Source of the DNA: an uncultured Marmoricola sp.
Lineage (GTDB): Bacteria > Actinomycetota > Actinomycetes > Propionibacteriales > Nocardioidaceae
Length of the DNA: 64,000 nucleotides
Direction: 5' to 3'
NCBI GenBank assembly: GCA_937868075.1
Contig: CALMLL010000006.1
Location: 1 to 64,000 of the forward strand
Positions within the stretch are counted from its first letter, which is position 1, and each line of letters begins with the position of its first letter. Positions 54,198 to 63,396 of the stretch are shown in pieces. The notes beneath the pieces were generated by a model, which made no database searches, was not told the DNA's origin, and saw only the letters and a list, made by a program, of their open reading frames with translations. A program made the translations under genes and the position numbers.

Positions 54198-56417
54198 GTG
54201 CAGCACGGCGCAGTCGAGGATGAGGTGCTCGGCGTCCTTCGCGACGTCCTGGATCGAGGTGGCGCGACCTGGCAGGCCTGCGCCGATGCGGGGCTTCTCG
54301 GCCTCGTGGCCCCCGAGGCGTACGACGGCGCCGGTCTCGGCATCGACGCGGTCGCAGCGATGCTGCGCGAACTCGGCGCACGTGCCGTGGACCTGCCCAT
54401 CGCCGGGACCATCGCAACCGGGCTGCTGGCGCTGGTGAACCACGGCACCGAGCAGCAGCAACGCGACCTCATCGTCCCAGTGGTCTCCGGCGACCTACTC
54501 CTGATCCCGGCGCTGAACGAGCGCGGGTCAGCCCTGCCCGCGGCACCCACGGTGAGGCTCTCGGCTGCCGAGGGGGCGTGGCGACTCGACGGCGTCAAGG
54601 TCATGGTGGACATGCCACCGGGGCCCGCACGACTCCTGGTCTCGGCGAGTGCGCCCGACGGGTCGCAGTGTGTGGTGATGATCGACTCAAGTGCGGCTGG
54701 AGTGAGCCCGAAACCGACCCCGTCCTCGGCTGGCATGCCCGAGTCCTCGATCACCTTCACCGATGTGGTGGTTGGGGCCGATGACGTGCTGGGCGGGGCG
54801 CCCGGCAGCGCGCAGGCCGCCACTGCGGCCGAGGCTGTGCGTGCCCAGACGCGGGGGGCGCTGCTCGCCACCGGTGCCGGCCTGGTCGCCGGCGCTTTGG
54901 CCATGACGGCCGATTACGTGAAGCAGCGCGAACAGTTCGGCCGACCGTTGGCCGCGTTCCAGGCAGTGGCCATGCAGGTCGCCGACGTGTTCGTGACATC
55001 CCGGATGCTCGACGTCGGAGTGCGACAGGTGGTGTGGCGGCTCGGTGAAGGCATCGATGCCGCCGATGATGCGGCCATTGCGGCGTACTGGCTCTGCGAG
55101 CACGGCCCGGCGGCCCTGCAGACCTGCCACCACCTGCACGGCGGCATGGGTGTGGACGAGACCTACCCGCTGCACCGCTACTTCTCCCGCCTCAAAGACG
55201 TGGTCCGCCGACTCGGTGGCGTGGACCAGACCCTGGCGGAGGTCCCGCTGGTTGCCACGGCCGCCGAACATGCCGAACTCACCGAGGCGCAACGCGAGTT
55301 CAAAGCCAGGGTGCGCGCCTACTTCCAGGGCCTGGTCTCCCGGGAGGACCGGTTGTCGTTGATGACCGACCGCCACGGGGAGGCCTACCACCGCGCAATC
55401 AAGCAGATGGGCACCGACGGCTGGATGGGCGTCGGCTGGCCCACCGAGTACGGCGGCCACGGGCTGGGCCCCATCGAGCAGCAGATCTTCGCCAACGAAG
55501 CCGCCCGAAACGACATCCATCTCCCGTCGGTGACGTTGCAGACCGTTGGCCCGACGCTGCAGGCGTTCGGCACCCAGAAGCAGAAGGATCTCTTCCTGCC
55601 GAGGATCCTGGCCGGGGATGTCCACTTCGCCATCGGCTACTCCGAGCCCGATGCCGGCACCGACCTGGCCGCACTGCGCTGTGCAGCCCGCCAGGAGCCG
55701 GACGGCACCTGGGTGGTCAACGGTCAGAAGCTGTGGACCACAGGTGGGCATGCCGCGGACTACATCTGGCTCGCGGTGCGCACCGATCCGGATGCGCCTC
55801 GACACCGGGGGATCTCGGTGATGATCGTTGACACGCGCGATCCGGGCTATTCGTGGACGCCGATCATCACCTGCGACGGATCCCACCACGTCAATGCGAC
55901 CTACTTCCACGACGTGAGGGTGCCCGCCGACATGGTGGTCGGTGAGGTCAACCAGGGGTGGAAGCTGATCACCACCCAGCTCAACCACGAGCGGGTCATG
56001 TTGGGTCCGGCCGGCCGGCTGGAGGGGCTGCGCGACATGGTGGCCGCCTGGGCCCCGCCCGAGGTGGTCGCACGAGACGACGTACGCGAGCTCTTGGCGC
56101 GTACGACGGCGGCGTTCCGGCTCAACGAGTTGCTCAACTGGGAGGTCGCCACCGGAGACTCAAGCCTCAACGCGGTCGCCGATGCCAGCGCCTCCAAGGT
56201 GTTCGCCTCAGATGTGGTGCAGCGCATCGGTCTCGATCTCGAAGCGGTCGTGGCCCGCTACGGGGATGCGACCGATCCGGAGACCGCCTACCTCCTCGAC
56301 TACTTGGACAAGACCAGCAAGCGCAATCTCGTGCTCACCTTCGGCGGCGGCGTCAACGAGGTGCAGCGCGAACTGATCTGCCAGTTCGGGCTCGGGTTGC
56401 CACGGGTGCCAAGGTGA
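54198..56417 (+). CDS. Fused acyl-CoA dehydrogenase FadE28-FadE29 (ChsE1-ChsE2)
   Basis: 739 residues. Residues about 1-350 resemble FadE28 (ChsE1): ALNERGSALP, LTADYVKQREQFGRPLAAFQAVAMQ and CHHLHGGMGVDETYPLHRYFS. Residues about 360-739 match FadE29 (ChsE2) closely: VGWPTEYGGHGLGPIEQQIF, FAIGYSEPDAGTDLAALR, PGYSWTPIITCDGSHHVNATYFHDVRVP and ending GGGVNEVQREL...PRVPR. In mycobacteria these are separate subunits of a heterotetramer that dehydrogenates the 3-carbon steroid side chain. Here they are one protein in the order FadE28 then FadE29. GTG 54198 has GAGGAGG upstream. It is followed by ChsH2, ChsH1 and Ltp2 genes, the igr order. Confidence 0.92.
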   Translation: MQHGAVEDEVLGVLRDVLDRGGATWQACADAGLLGLVAPEAYDGAGLGIDAVAAMLRELGARAVDLPIAGTIATGLLALVNHGTEQQQRDLIVPVVSGDLLLIPALNERGSALPAAPTVRLSAAEGAWRLDGVKVMVDMPPGPARLLVSASAPDGSQCVVMIDSSAAGVSPKPTPSSAGMPESSITFTDVVVGADDVLGGAPGSAQAATAAEAVRAQTRGALLATGAGLVAGALAMTADYVKQREQFGRPLAAFQAVAMQVADVFVTSRMLDVGVRQVVWRLGEGIDAADDAAIAAYWLCEHGPAALQTCHHLHGGMGVDETYPLHRYFSRLKDVVRRLGGVDQTLAEVPLVATAAEHAELTEAQREFKARVRAYFQGLVSREDRLSLMTDRHGEAYHRAIKQMGTDGWMGVGWPTEYGGHGLGPIEQQIFANEAARNDIHLPSVTLQTVGPTLQAFGTQKQKDLFLPRILAGDVHFAIGYSEPDAGTDLAALRCAARQEPDGTWVVNGQKLWTTGGHAADYIWLAVRTDPDAPRHRGISVMIVDTRDPGYSWTPIITCDGSHHVNATYFHDVRVPADMVVGEVNQGWKLITTQLNHERVMLGPAGRLEGLRDMVAAWAPPEVVARDDVRELLARTTAAFRLNELLNWEVATGDSSLNAVADASASKVFASDVVQRIGLDLEAVVARYGDATDPETAYLLDYLDKTSKRNLVLTFGGGVNEVQRELICQFGLGLPRVPR

Positions 56418-56421
56418 TCAG

Positions 56422-57351
56422 ATGAGTGACCACGATCAGGCCCTCGCCGAGGCGGTGAGCCTCGAAGCCGCCCGGATCCAGGCGCTGGGCGAGACCGCGC
56501 CCCGGTTGGCGCGCGACCCGATCAACCAGCCGATGATCAACAACTGGCTGGAGGCGATCGGGGAGTCGCTACCGAGGTACACCGCAGGTGAGGCGCCTCC
56601 GGCGATGGCACAGGTGTGGACCATGGGTGGCTTGCACCCACAGCGCGACCCCAACGACCCGCTGCACTCGATGATGCAGTTCCTCACCGATGCCGGCTAC
56701 ACCGCCGTGCTCGGGACCAACTGCGAGCAGACCTACCACCGCTACCTCCGGGTGGGGGAGCGGGTCAGCGTGACAACGACATTGGACGCGGTGGTCGGGC
56801 CGAAGCAGACCGGGGTCGGGGTCGGCTACTTCGTGACGACCAAGAGCACCTGGCGAGTAGGCGAGGAGGAAGTCGCCACCATGCTCTTCCGGGTGCTGAA
56901 GTACCGTCCCAAGGGCGCCGACAGCGCACCCGGCGATCCGGCTGTCGACCCGACTGCGGTGCTGCGGCCCACCCGCAACGCAGACACCGAGTTCTTCTGG
57001 GAGGGGACCCAGGCAGGGGAGTTGCGTATCCAGTCGTGCGCCGACTGTGGTGCGCTGCGGCACCCGCCGGGGCCGGCCTGTCCCCAGTGTGGGGCGCTGT
57101 CGCGGACCCACGTCGTCGCGGCCGGAACCGGCACATTGTTCTCCTACGTCATCCATCGCCACCCTCCCGTGCCGGGCAAGACGCTCCCCCTCCTGCTGGG
57201 TCTGGTCGAGTTGGACGAAGGGGTGCGCATGGTCGCCGAACTTCGAGGCCTGGACGAGGAAGCGGTGCGCATCGATCTGCCGGTCCAGGTGGCCTGGCAG
57301 CGCATCGACGACGACCTGACCTTGCCGGTCTTCGAGCCGAGGACGCCATGA
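56422..57351 (+). CDS. chsH2: Steroid enoyl-CoA hydratase subunit with DUF35 domain, ChsH2-like
   Basis: 309 residues. The N-terminal MaoC-like hot-dog domain (about 1-165) contains YTAVLGTNCEQTYHRYLRVGERVSVTTTLD. The C-terminal part (about 190-309) is a DUF35 module with a zinc ribbon CADCGALRHPPGPACPQCGA and an OB fold (VAAGTGTLFSYVIHRHPPVPGK). That is the architecture of ChsH2 (Rv3542c): the hydratase part pairs with ChsH1 and the DUF35 part holds the thiolase Ltp2, so hydration and retro-aldol cleavage occur in one complex. It starts 4 bp after the dehydrogenase and overlaps chsH1 by 4 bp. Confidence 0.93.
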   Translation: MSDHDQALAEAVSLEAARIQALGETAPRLARDPINQPMINNWLEAIGESLPRYTAGEAPPAMAQVWTMGGLHPQRDPNDPLHSMMQFLTDAGYTAVLGTNCEQTYHRYLRVGERVSVTTTLDAVVGPKQTGVGVGYFVTTKSTWRVGEEEVATMLFRVLKYRPKGADSAPGDPAVDPTAVLRPTRNADTEFFWEGTQAGELRIQSCADCGALRHPPGPACPQCGALSRTHVVAAGTGTLFSYVIHRHPPVPGKTLPLLLGLVELDEGVRMVAELRGLDEEAVRIDLPVQVAWQRIDDDLTLPVFEPRTP

Positions 57352-57752
57352 CATCCACATCCACCCTGAGCCTCGTCGGGCAGGAACTGCCCGCCTGGGA
57401 GTTGCCGATCACTCCGACGCTGGTGGTGAGCACCGCGATCGCGACCCGTGACTTCCAAGACGTTCACCACGATCGCGACCTGGCGCAGTCCTACGGTTCC
57501 CAGGACATCTTCTTGAACATCTTGACCACCACCGGACTGGTCGAGCGCTACCTCACCGACTACGTCGGCGAGGCGTACGACGTCGGCTCGATCAACGTTC
57601 GCCTCGGCGCACCGGCCTACCCCTACGACACCCTCGTCTTCACCGGTGAGGTGAGCGCGATCGATGGTGACGAGGTGCACGTCAGTGTTGTTGGTGCGGT
57701 GAGCCTGGGGGCCCATGTCACCGCACTTGTGCTGTTGCGGAGGCGGCGATGA
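57348..57752 (+). CDS. chsH1: MaoC-like enoyl-CoA hydratase subunit, ChsH1-like
   Basis: 134 residues, single hot-dog MaoC domain with the active-site helix region ATRDFQDVHHDRDLAQSYGSQDIFLNILTTTGLVERYL (quoted in part), where the Asp and His of DFQDVHHD are catalytic candidates. It matches ChsH1 (Rv3541c). It acts together with ChsH2 to hydrate the 17-(propenoyl-CoA) side chain. ATG 57348 overlaps the chsH2 stop and the gene ends in an ATGA overlap with ltp2. Confidence 0.92.
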   Translation: MTSTSTLSLVGQELPAWELPITPTLVVSTAIATRDFQDVHHDRDLAQSYGSQDIFLNILTTTGLVERYLTDYVGEAYDVGSINVRLGAPAYPYDTLVFTGEVSAIDGDEVHVSVVGAVSLGAHVTALVLLRRRR

Positions 57753-58912
57753 GTTCCCTGAGCAGGGCCGCAGCCCTCGTCGGCATCGGTGCCACCGACT
57801 TCTCCAAGGACTCCGGACGCAGCGAGCTCCACCTGAGCGTCCAAGCCGTCCAGGCAGCCCTGGCAGATGCGGGCCTGGGCGTCGCCGACGTCGACGGACT
57901 GGTCACGTTCACGATGGACACCTCCAGTGAGATCGCGGTGGCCCGCGAACTCGGCATGGGCGACCTGCGGTTCTTCAGCCGGATCAACTACGGCGGCGGG
58001 GCGGCCTGCGGCACGGTGCAGCAGGCCGCGATGGCCGTCGCGACCGGGGTCGCGGACGTGGTCGTGTGCTACCGCGGTTTCAACGAACGGTCGGGCAGTC
58101 GGTTCGGACAGGTCTCGCCCTGGGCCAACACCCAGGTCAACACCAACGGACTCGACAACGCGTGGACCTACCCGGCAGGACTGAGCACGCCGGCGGCGAC
58201 CGTGGCGATGCAGGCCCGCAGATACATGCATGAGACTGGCGCGACCAGCCGCGACTTCGGTGTGGTCGCCGTGGCCGACCGACGCCACGCCGCCACCAAT
58301 CCGCAGGCGTTCTTCTACGGGAAGCCGATCACGCTGGAGGACCACCAGGCCTCTCGCATGATCGCCGATCCGCTCCACCTGCTCGACTGCTGTCAGGAGA
58401 GCGACGGGGCGGTGGCCCTGGTCGTCACCTCGATGTCGCGAGCCGCCGATTTGTCACACCGCCCGGTCAGCATCGTGGCCGCGGCTCAGGGCAGTGCCGG
58501 CGACCAGTTCGTGATGACCTCCTACTACCGCGACGACATCGGCATCCCGGAGATGGGTGTGGTCGGACGCGAGTTGTGGCGCCAGTCGGGGCTGGGCCCC
58601 GACGACATCGCGACCGCGGTGCTCTACGACCACTTCACGCCGTACGTCTTGATGCAGTTGGAGGAACTCGGCTTCTGCGCTCCCGGCGAGGCCAAGGACT
58701 TCATCAAGGACGGCGCCATCGAGATGGGTGGGAGGTTGCCGATCAACACTCACGGGGGACAGTTGGGGGAGGCCTACATCCACGGCATGAACGGCATCGC
58801 CGAGGCGGTGCGCCAGGTCAGGGGAACCTCGGTCAACCAGGTCGAAGGCGTCGAGCATGTGCTGGTCACTGCTGGAACAGGAGTGCCCACGAGTGGGCTG
58901 ATCCTGGGTTAA
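57749..58912 (+). CDS. ltp2: Thiolase-like lipid-transfer protein, steroid aldolase Ltp2
   Basis: 387 residues of the SCP-x/thiolase superfamily. It has RAAALVGIGATDFSKDSGRSE at the start, GGGAACGTVQQAAMAVATGVADVVVCYRGFNERSG, and C-terminal NTHGGQLGEAYIHGMNGIAEAVRQ. Ltp2 (Rv3540c) is the retro-aldolase that releases propionyl-CoA from the 17-hydroxy-17-propionyl-CoA steroid, leaving a 17-ketone. It binds the DUF35 part of ChsH2. It is the last gene of the operon, and the 48 bp that follow carry no clear terminator. Confidence 0.93.
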   Translation: MSSLSRAAALVGIGATDFSKDSGRSELHLSVQAVQAALADAGLGVADVDGLVTFTMDTSSEIAVARELGMGDLRFFSRINYGGGAACGTVQQAAMAVATGVADVVVCYRGFNERSGSRFGQVSPWANTQVNTNGLDNAWTYPAGLSTPAATVAMQARRYMHETGATSRDFGVVAVADRRHAATNPQAFFYGKPITLEDHQASRMIADPLHLLDCCQESDGAVALVVTSMSRAADLSHRPVSIVAAAQGSAGDQFVMTSYYRDDIGIPEMGVVGRELWRQSGLGPDDIATAVLYDHFTPYVLMQLEELGFCAPGEAKDFIKDGAIEMGGRLPINTHGGQLGEAYIHGMNGIAEAVRQVRGTSVNQVEGVEHVLVTAGTGVPTSGLILG

Positions 58913-58960
58913 CGGCGGGCCACGGTGAGGTGAACGCCAAGAAAACGGCACACTGTCCCT

Positions 58961-60736
58961 GTGTTCGTGCTGCGCTGGTTCACTCCGCCCGGAGTACTAG
59001 CGCTGCGCAGGTACCACGCTTCTTACCTGCCCGGCGACATGGTTGCCGGCATCCTGGTCGCCGCCCTGGCGATCCCGCAGGCCCTCGGTTACTCGGTCGT
59101 GGCCGGGGTCCCGGTGCAGGTGGGGCTCTACTCCCTACCCCCGGCGCTCCTGGCCTATGCCATGTTCGGCTCGTCGCGGTTGCTGTTCGTCGGTCCGGTC
59201 AGCACCATTTCGGTGTTGTCGGGCTCCTTGGTCCGCCAGATCTCAGGTGGAGACCCCACGCAGGCCTCGGCACTGACCGCTGACATTGCCCTGGTCGCCG
59301 GACTGGTTCTGCTCGCCGCCGGGCTCCTCCGGTTGGGCTGGGTGGCGAGGTTCCTCTCCGAACCCATCGTCACCGGTTTCGTCACCGGTCTGGTGATCCT
59401 GATCGTGGTCGGCGAGATCCCCGGTCTGCTCGGGCTCGACCCGCCCTCGGGTGCGTTGGTGACCCGCCTTCTGGCGATCCTGACCCACGTGCAGAGCGCG
59501 CACTGGCTCACCGCCTTGATCGGTGCCGGCGCCCTCCTGGTGCTGTTCCTGGGCAGCGCGCTGGCTCCACGGGCACCTTGGGCGTTGCTGCTGCTCATCG
59601 GCGGCATCGTGGCCTCGACGGTGTGGAACTGGGCAGACCACGGAGTCCGCGTGGTCGGTGAGATCCCGGCCGGCCTGCCACTTCCGCATCTGCCACTGCC
59701 GGATCCGAGCCTGTGGGGTGACTTGCTGACTGGTGGATTGGCAGTCGCCGGTGTGGGTATCGCCGAGGGGTTGGCGGCCGCGCGCACGTTCGGCAGCGCC
59801 ACAACGGCCAAGGGCAACCAGGACGACAGTGAGTTGATCGGCAACGGGTTGGCCGACATGGCCTCAGCCGTTTTCGGCGGCATGGCGGTGGCCGGCAGCC
59901 TGTCCAAGACAGCGGCCAACTCCCGGGCGGGCGCCAAGACCCAGTTGAGTGGAGTTGCGGCCACCCTCGTGGTGCTGGCGGTGCTGGTCTTCGCCACCGG
60001 GACCCTGACCCAACTGCCCAAGGTCGTGCTCTCTGCCGTGGTCGTGCACGCGGTGTGGGGCTTGGTGCATCCCAGCGAGTTCCGGCGGTTTGCTCGAGTA
60101 CGCCGCAACGACTTCGTCGGGGCTGTGGTCGCCCTCGTCGGCGTACTCGCCCTCGGGCCGCTCTACGGCCTGCTGACCGCGATCGCCCAGTCGTTGTTGG
60201 GGCTGATCTATCGATCGATGCAGGTCGGCATCGACGAGATGGGTCGGGTCCGCGGCGAGAAGGCCGCCTGGGGGGCGATCAGCCACGACGACTCCCGCCG
60301 ACCGGTCCATGGCGTATGTGTGCTTCGCCCTGACGGCCCGCTCTTCTGGGCCAACGCGGTGTCGGTGATCGACCGGGTGGAGGCCCACGTCACCGATCGA
60401 GAGGACGTGCGGGTCCTGGTCCTCGATCTCGAGGCCACCAACCAGATGGACACCACCAGTGCCGAGCGCCTGGGGAAGTTGATCACCGACCTGCGCGCCA
60501 ACGGGATCACCGTCATGTTGGTGCGCGTCTTCGAGAACGTCGGGGAGGTGCTGGAGCGGGCAGGGGTCACCGAAGAACTCGGCGCCGACCATGTGTGGCA
60601 CTCCATCTCTGCTGCGGTCAAGGAGGCCAAGGTGATCGCCGGGGAGCCGATGGAAGCCGAGGACGAGACCGGCGAGGACGAGCCCGAGGAGCACATCGCT
60701 TCCCGTTCGACCCGGCGGCGATTCCGCCGCAGCTAG
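58961..60736 (+). CDS. SulP-family anion transporter with STAS domain
   Basis: 591 residues. About 10-12 membrane segments (residues 25-420) with the SulP signature region PGDMVAGILVAALAIPQALGYSVVAGVPVQVGLY, followed by a cytoplasmic STAS domain (about 450-550; VCVLRPDGPLFWANAVSVIDRV, LDLEATNQMDTTSAERLGKL). The C-terminal tail is acidic then Arg-rich. SulP proteins carry sulfate, bicarbonate or organic anions; the substrate is not evident. No KstR box precedes it. A -10-like CACACT lies 6 bp before the GTG at 58961. It overlaps the convergent hsd4B-like gene by 4 bp. Confidence 0.92.
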   Translation: MFVLRWFTPPGVLALRRYHASYLPGDMVAGILVAALAIPQALGYSVVAGVPVQVGLYSLPPALLAYAMFGSSRLLFVGPVSTISVLSGSLVRQISGGDPTQASALTADIALVAGLVLLAAGLLRLGWVARFLSEPIVTGFVTGLVILIVVGEIPGLLGLDPPSGALVTRLLAILTHVQSAHWLTALIGAGALLVLFLGSALAPRAPWALLLLIGGIVASTVWNWADHGVRVVGEIPAGLPLPHLPLPDPSLWGDLLTGGLAVAGVGIAEGLAAARTFGSATTAKGNQDDSELIGNGLADMASAVFGGMAVAGSLSKTAANSRAGAKTQLSGVAATLVVLAVLVFATGTLTQLPKVVLSAVVVHAVWGLVHPSEFRRFARVRRNDFVGAVVALVGVLALGPLYGLLTAIAQSLLGLIYRSMQVGIDEMGRVRGEKAAWGAISHDDSRRPVHGVCVLRPDGPLFWANAVSVIDRVEAHVTDREDVRVLVLDLEATNQMDTTSAERLGKLITDLRANGITVMLVRVFENVGEVLERAGVTEELGADHVWHSISAAVKEAKVIAGEPMEAEDETGEDEPEEHIASRSTRRRFRRS

Positions 60737-61614
60737 CCGGAAGTGACCACGCAATCGTCGAGCACCGACGCGCCTGCGCGTGGGCCAGGGTCGGCGATCG
60801 TGGCCGACACCACCGCTCCTTCAGCCTGCGACCACGCCCGGATTCGGATCGTCTCTCCCGGGAAGACGACCCCACTGAACCGGGCCCGGAAACCGCTGAT
60901 CCTGGCCGCGTCGGAACCGAAGAGCCCGTCAGTCACCTCTCGAAGTACGACGCCGTAGGAACACAACCCGTGCAGGATCGGCGCCGGGAAACCAGCCATG
61001 CTCGCGAAAGCGGGGTCGGCGTGCAGCGGGTTCCGATCCCCGCAGAGTCGGTACAACAGCGCCTGTTGGGGCGTCACGGTGTAGACGGTGTCGAGGTCGG
61101 GAGCAGATTCCGGTGGAGTCGCCATCGTGGCCGAGCCGCGGGACCCGCCCCACCCGCCCTCCCCGCGCACGAAGATGCTCGAGGTGACCGTCCAGAGGGG
61201 CTCGCCCGACTCGTCGGTGGCGGTGCCTTCCTGCCAGATCACTGCGGCCTTGCCCTTGTCCCAGATGTCGGTGATCGACGTCGACAGGGTCGCTCGTCCC
61301 TCGGTGGGCAACGGGCGGTGGACGGTGACGCTCTGACTGCCGTGGACGACCTGGGCCAGATCGATCTCGCATCCGGGAAGGTCCAGGGGTGGGGGGTCGG
61401 TCTCGTGGAACGAGGGGGCAACCAGGGCGAACGAGGGCAGCACCTGCTGCTGGTCGTTGTCGAGGGTGTAGCGCAGCACGGCCGGGTCGGTGAAGTCTCC
61501 CGCGCGCGAGCCGGCCCCGATGGCGAGGTGATAGAGCAGCACGTCGGAGGCGGCCCAGGCGAAGGCCCGCGATGGCAGTTTCGCCCCGATCGCGACGTCA
61601 GGATTGATGGGCAT
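60733..61614 (-). CDS. hsd4B: MaoC-family 2-enoyl-CoA hydratase, Hsd4B-like
   Basis: 293 residues with a double hot-dog hydratase fold. The C-terminal domain has RLCGDRNPLHADPAFASMAGFPAPILHGLCSYG, the hydratase-2 motif with Asp and His catalytic candidates. Gene order kstD-hsd4B is the same as mycobacterial Rv3537-Rv3538, and the length fits Rv3538. It should hydrate an enoyl-CoA in steroid side-chain beta-oxidation. It starts 16 bp after kstD in the same direction and is presumably expressed from the kstD promoter with its KstR box. Confidence 0.9.
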   Translation of the reverse strand: MPINPDVAIGAKLPSRAFAWAASDVLLYHLAIGAGSRAGDFTDPAVLRYTLDNDQQQVLPSFALVAPSFHETDPPPLDLPGCEIDLAQVVHGSQSVTVHRPLPTEGRATLSTSITDIWDKGKAAVIWQEGTATDESGEPLWTVTSSIFVRGEGGWGGSRGSATMATPPESAPDLDTVYTVTPQQALLYRLCGDRNPLHADPAFASMAGFPAPILHGLCSYGVVLREVTDGLFGSDAARISGFRARFSGVVFPGETIRIRAWSQAEGAVVSATIADPGPRAGASVLDDCVVTSG

Positions 61615-61630
61615 CGATGCTCTCCGGTGA

Positions 61631-63328
61631 CTAGTCGGGGCTGGGTGCAGTGGTCTGTGCGGAACTCGAGGTGGACGCTTGTGCGGCGATGTCCTCGGCG
61701 GCCAGGTAGCCGAACACCATGGCTGGCCCGATCGTGGCTCCGGGCCCTGCGTAGGTGTAGCCCATGACGGCCGCCGAGACGTTGCCGGCGGCGTACAGAC
61801 CGGGGATGGGGGTGCCGTCGGGTCGCAGCACTCGGGCGCGCTCGTCGGTCACGAGGCCGCCCTTGGTGCCCAGGTCCCCAGGAACGATCTGGACCGCATA
61901 GAAGGGGGCCTGGTCGATGGTGTGCAGGGAGGGGTTCGGTTTGACGGTGGGGTCGGAGTAGTACTTGTCGTAGGCACTGTCCCCGCGGTGGAAGTCCGCG
62001 TCGATCCCGGCATCGGCAAACGCGTTGAACCTGACCACTGTGGAGACCAGGTTGTCGGCAGGCACGCCGATCTGCTCGGCCAGTTCCGGAAGAGTTGCGG
62101 CCTGCCTGACCACGCCGTGTTTGTACCAGTGCCCCGGGAAGGGTTGGCGGGGGCCGAGGCCGGCGAAGAGGTAGCGGTTGCGGTAGCGCTGGTCCATCAC
62201 CAGCCAACACGGCACGTGGGGTACGCCGGTTGCCTCACCCGCATACATCGCGTGCACCGCCTCGACATAGGGCAGTGCTTCGTTCATGAACCGCCGGCCC
62301 TGGCTGTTGACCATGATCGAGCCGGGCAGGTTGCGCTCGGCCAGGCAGAACCACGGGCCCCGCGGCAGCGGAATCGTGGGCCCCCACCACGCGTCGTCCA
62401 TGAACGCCAGTGCTGCCCCCGCCTCAGCGCCGGCTTCGATCCCGGCGCCGCTGTTGTTCGCAGAACCGGTGGTCCAGTCGATGCTGGTCGGCTTGGGGGA
62501 GTAGGTCTCGCGCATCGAGGGGCTCTTCTCGAACCCGCCGCTGCCCACGATGACCCCGCGTGTGGCGCGAATGGGCCCGGTGCTGGTCTCGACGCCGACG
62601 ACGCGGCCGTCCTCGACGATCAGCCCAGTCAGCTCGGTGTCGTAGAGCACGGGGACCCCGGCGTCGGCCAGGCCTTTGCGCAATCCGATGGCCAGGGCAT
62701 TGCCCATGGCGAACATCTTGCGTCCGCGCATCGTGTCGATGATCTTGCGGGCGGTGACCTTGGCCATCGTGATCGGGCCCCGGATGGTGCGCATCCCCAG
62801 GCTGATCTTGCGGAAGTCGGCTTGGGTCACGATCAGGTTGGCCGGCGCCTTGGTGTAGCGAGGGTGCAGTCGCTCCAACTCCGCACCCAGGAATCGGGCA
62901 TCCATCGGCATCGGTTCGACCGAACGACCCGACGGGCGTCCGCCGTCGGCCTCGGGGTGGTAGTCAGCGTAATCGGGGACCCAGGCGAAGCGGACCGGGG
63001 TGTTCTCGCGCAGGAAATCCATGACTTCGGGACCGCGGTCGATGTAGGTGTCGCGCTTGAGTTTGGGGACGTCCTCACCCACGATCGCGTCGAGGTAGGC
63101 CTTGGCTGAGGCTGCGTCATCGGGGTCGACCTGACCGGCGTCGCGCAGGGCGTAGTTGCCCGGGATCCAGACGCCGCCGCCGGAGCGAGCCGTCGATCCA
63201 CCGAAGTGACCGCTCTTCTCGATAAGCACGACATCGAGCCCGCGACGGGCCGCGGCCAGCGCCGCGCACATGCCTGCTCCACCAGCTCCGACCACCACTA
63301 CGTCATGGGTGCGTTGCGCCTCGGTCAT
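61631..63328 (-). CDS. kstD: 3-oxosteroid 1-dehydrogenase (KstD)
   Basis: 565 residues, FAD flavoprotein that introduces the C1-C2 double bond into 3-oxosteroids, a step leading to ring B opening. The FAD motif is VVVVGAGGAGMCAALAAARR (about 10-29), followed by LIEKSGHFGGSTARSGGGVW. The C-terminal GNVSAAVMGYTYAGPGATIGP contains the active-site Tyr and Gly described for Rhodococcus KstD. VRFAWVPDYADYHPE (about 112-126) is the region of another catalytic Tyr. TACAGT, part of the KstR box, lies 7 bp before the ATG, so the message is probably leaderless. It is followed by hsd4B. Confidence 0.95.
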   Translation of the reverse strand: MTEAQRTHDVVVVGAGGAGMCAALAAARRGLDVVLIEKSGHFGGSTARSGGGVWIPGNYALRDAGQVDPDDAASAKAYLDAIVGEDVPKLKRDTYIDRGPEVMDFLRENTPVRFAWVPDYADYHPEADGGRPSGRSVEPMPMDARFLGAELERLHPRYTKAPANLIVTQADFRKISLGMRTIRGPITMAKVTARKIIDTMRGRKMFAMGNALAIGLRKGLADAGVPVLYDTELTGLIVEDGRVVGVETSTGPIRATRGVIVGSGGFEKSPSMRETYSPKPTSIDWTTGSANNSGAGIEAGAEAGAALAFMDDAWWGPTIPLPRGPWFCLAERNLPGSIMVNSQGRRFMNEALPYVEAVHAMYAGEATGVPHVPCWLVMDQRYRNRYLFAGLGPRQPFPGHWYKHGVVRQAATLPELAEQIGVPADNLVSTVVRFNAFADAGIDADFHRGDSAYDKYYSDPTVKPNPSLHTIDQAPFYAVQIVPGDLGTKGGLVTDERARVLRPDGTPIPGLYAAGNVSAAVMGYTYAGPGATIGPAMVFGYLAAEDIAAQASTSSSAQTTAPSPD

Positions 63329-63335
63329 GGGCGAA

Positions 63336-63351
63336 ACTGTAACAGGTTCTA
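63336..63351 (-). promoter_or_regulatory. KstR box and -10 element before kstD
   Basis: Plus-strand TGTAACAGGTTCTA (63338-63351), read on the minus strand as TAGAACCTGTTACAGTTTCG, is identical to the site before the ferredoxin-reductase operon. TACAGT (63341 down to 63336) is the -10, 7 bp before the kstD ATG. Confidence 0.88.
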
Positions 63352-63396
63352 GTTCCCTTCCAGGGGGGTGTCGGAGTGCCCCTGGTCGACCAAAAC

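Noticed and set aside
58913-58960. KstR box before the SulP gene
   Set aside because: No AAC-N2-GTT core is present in the 48-bp gap.
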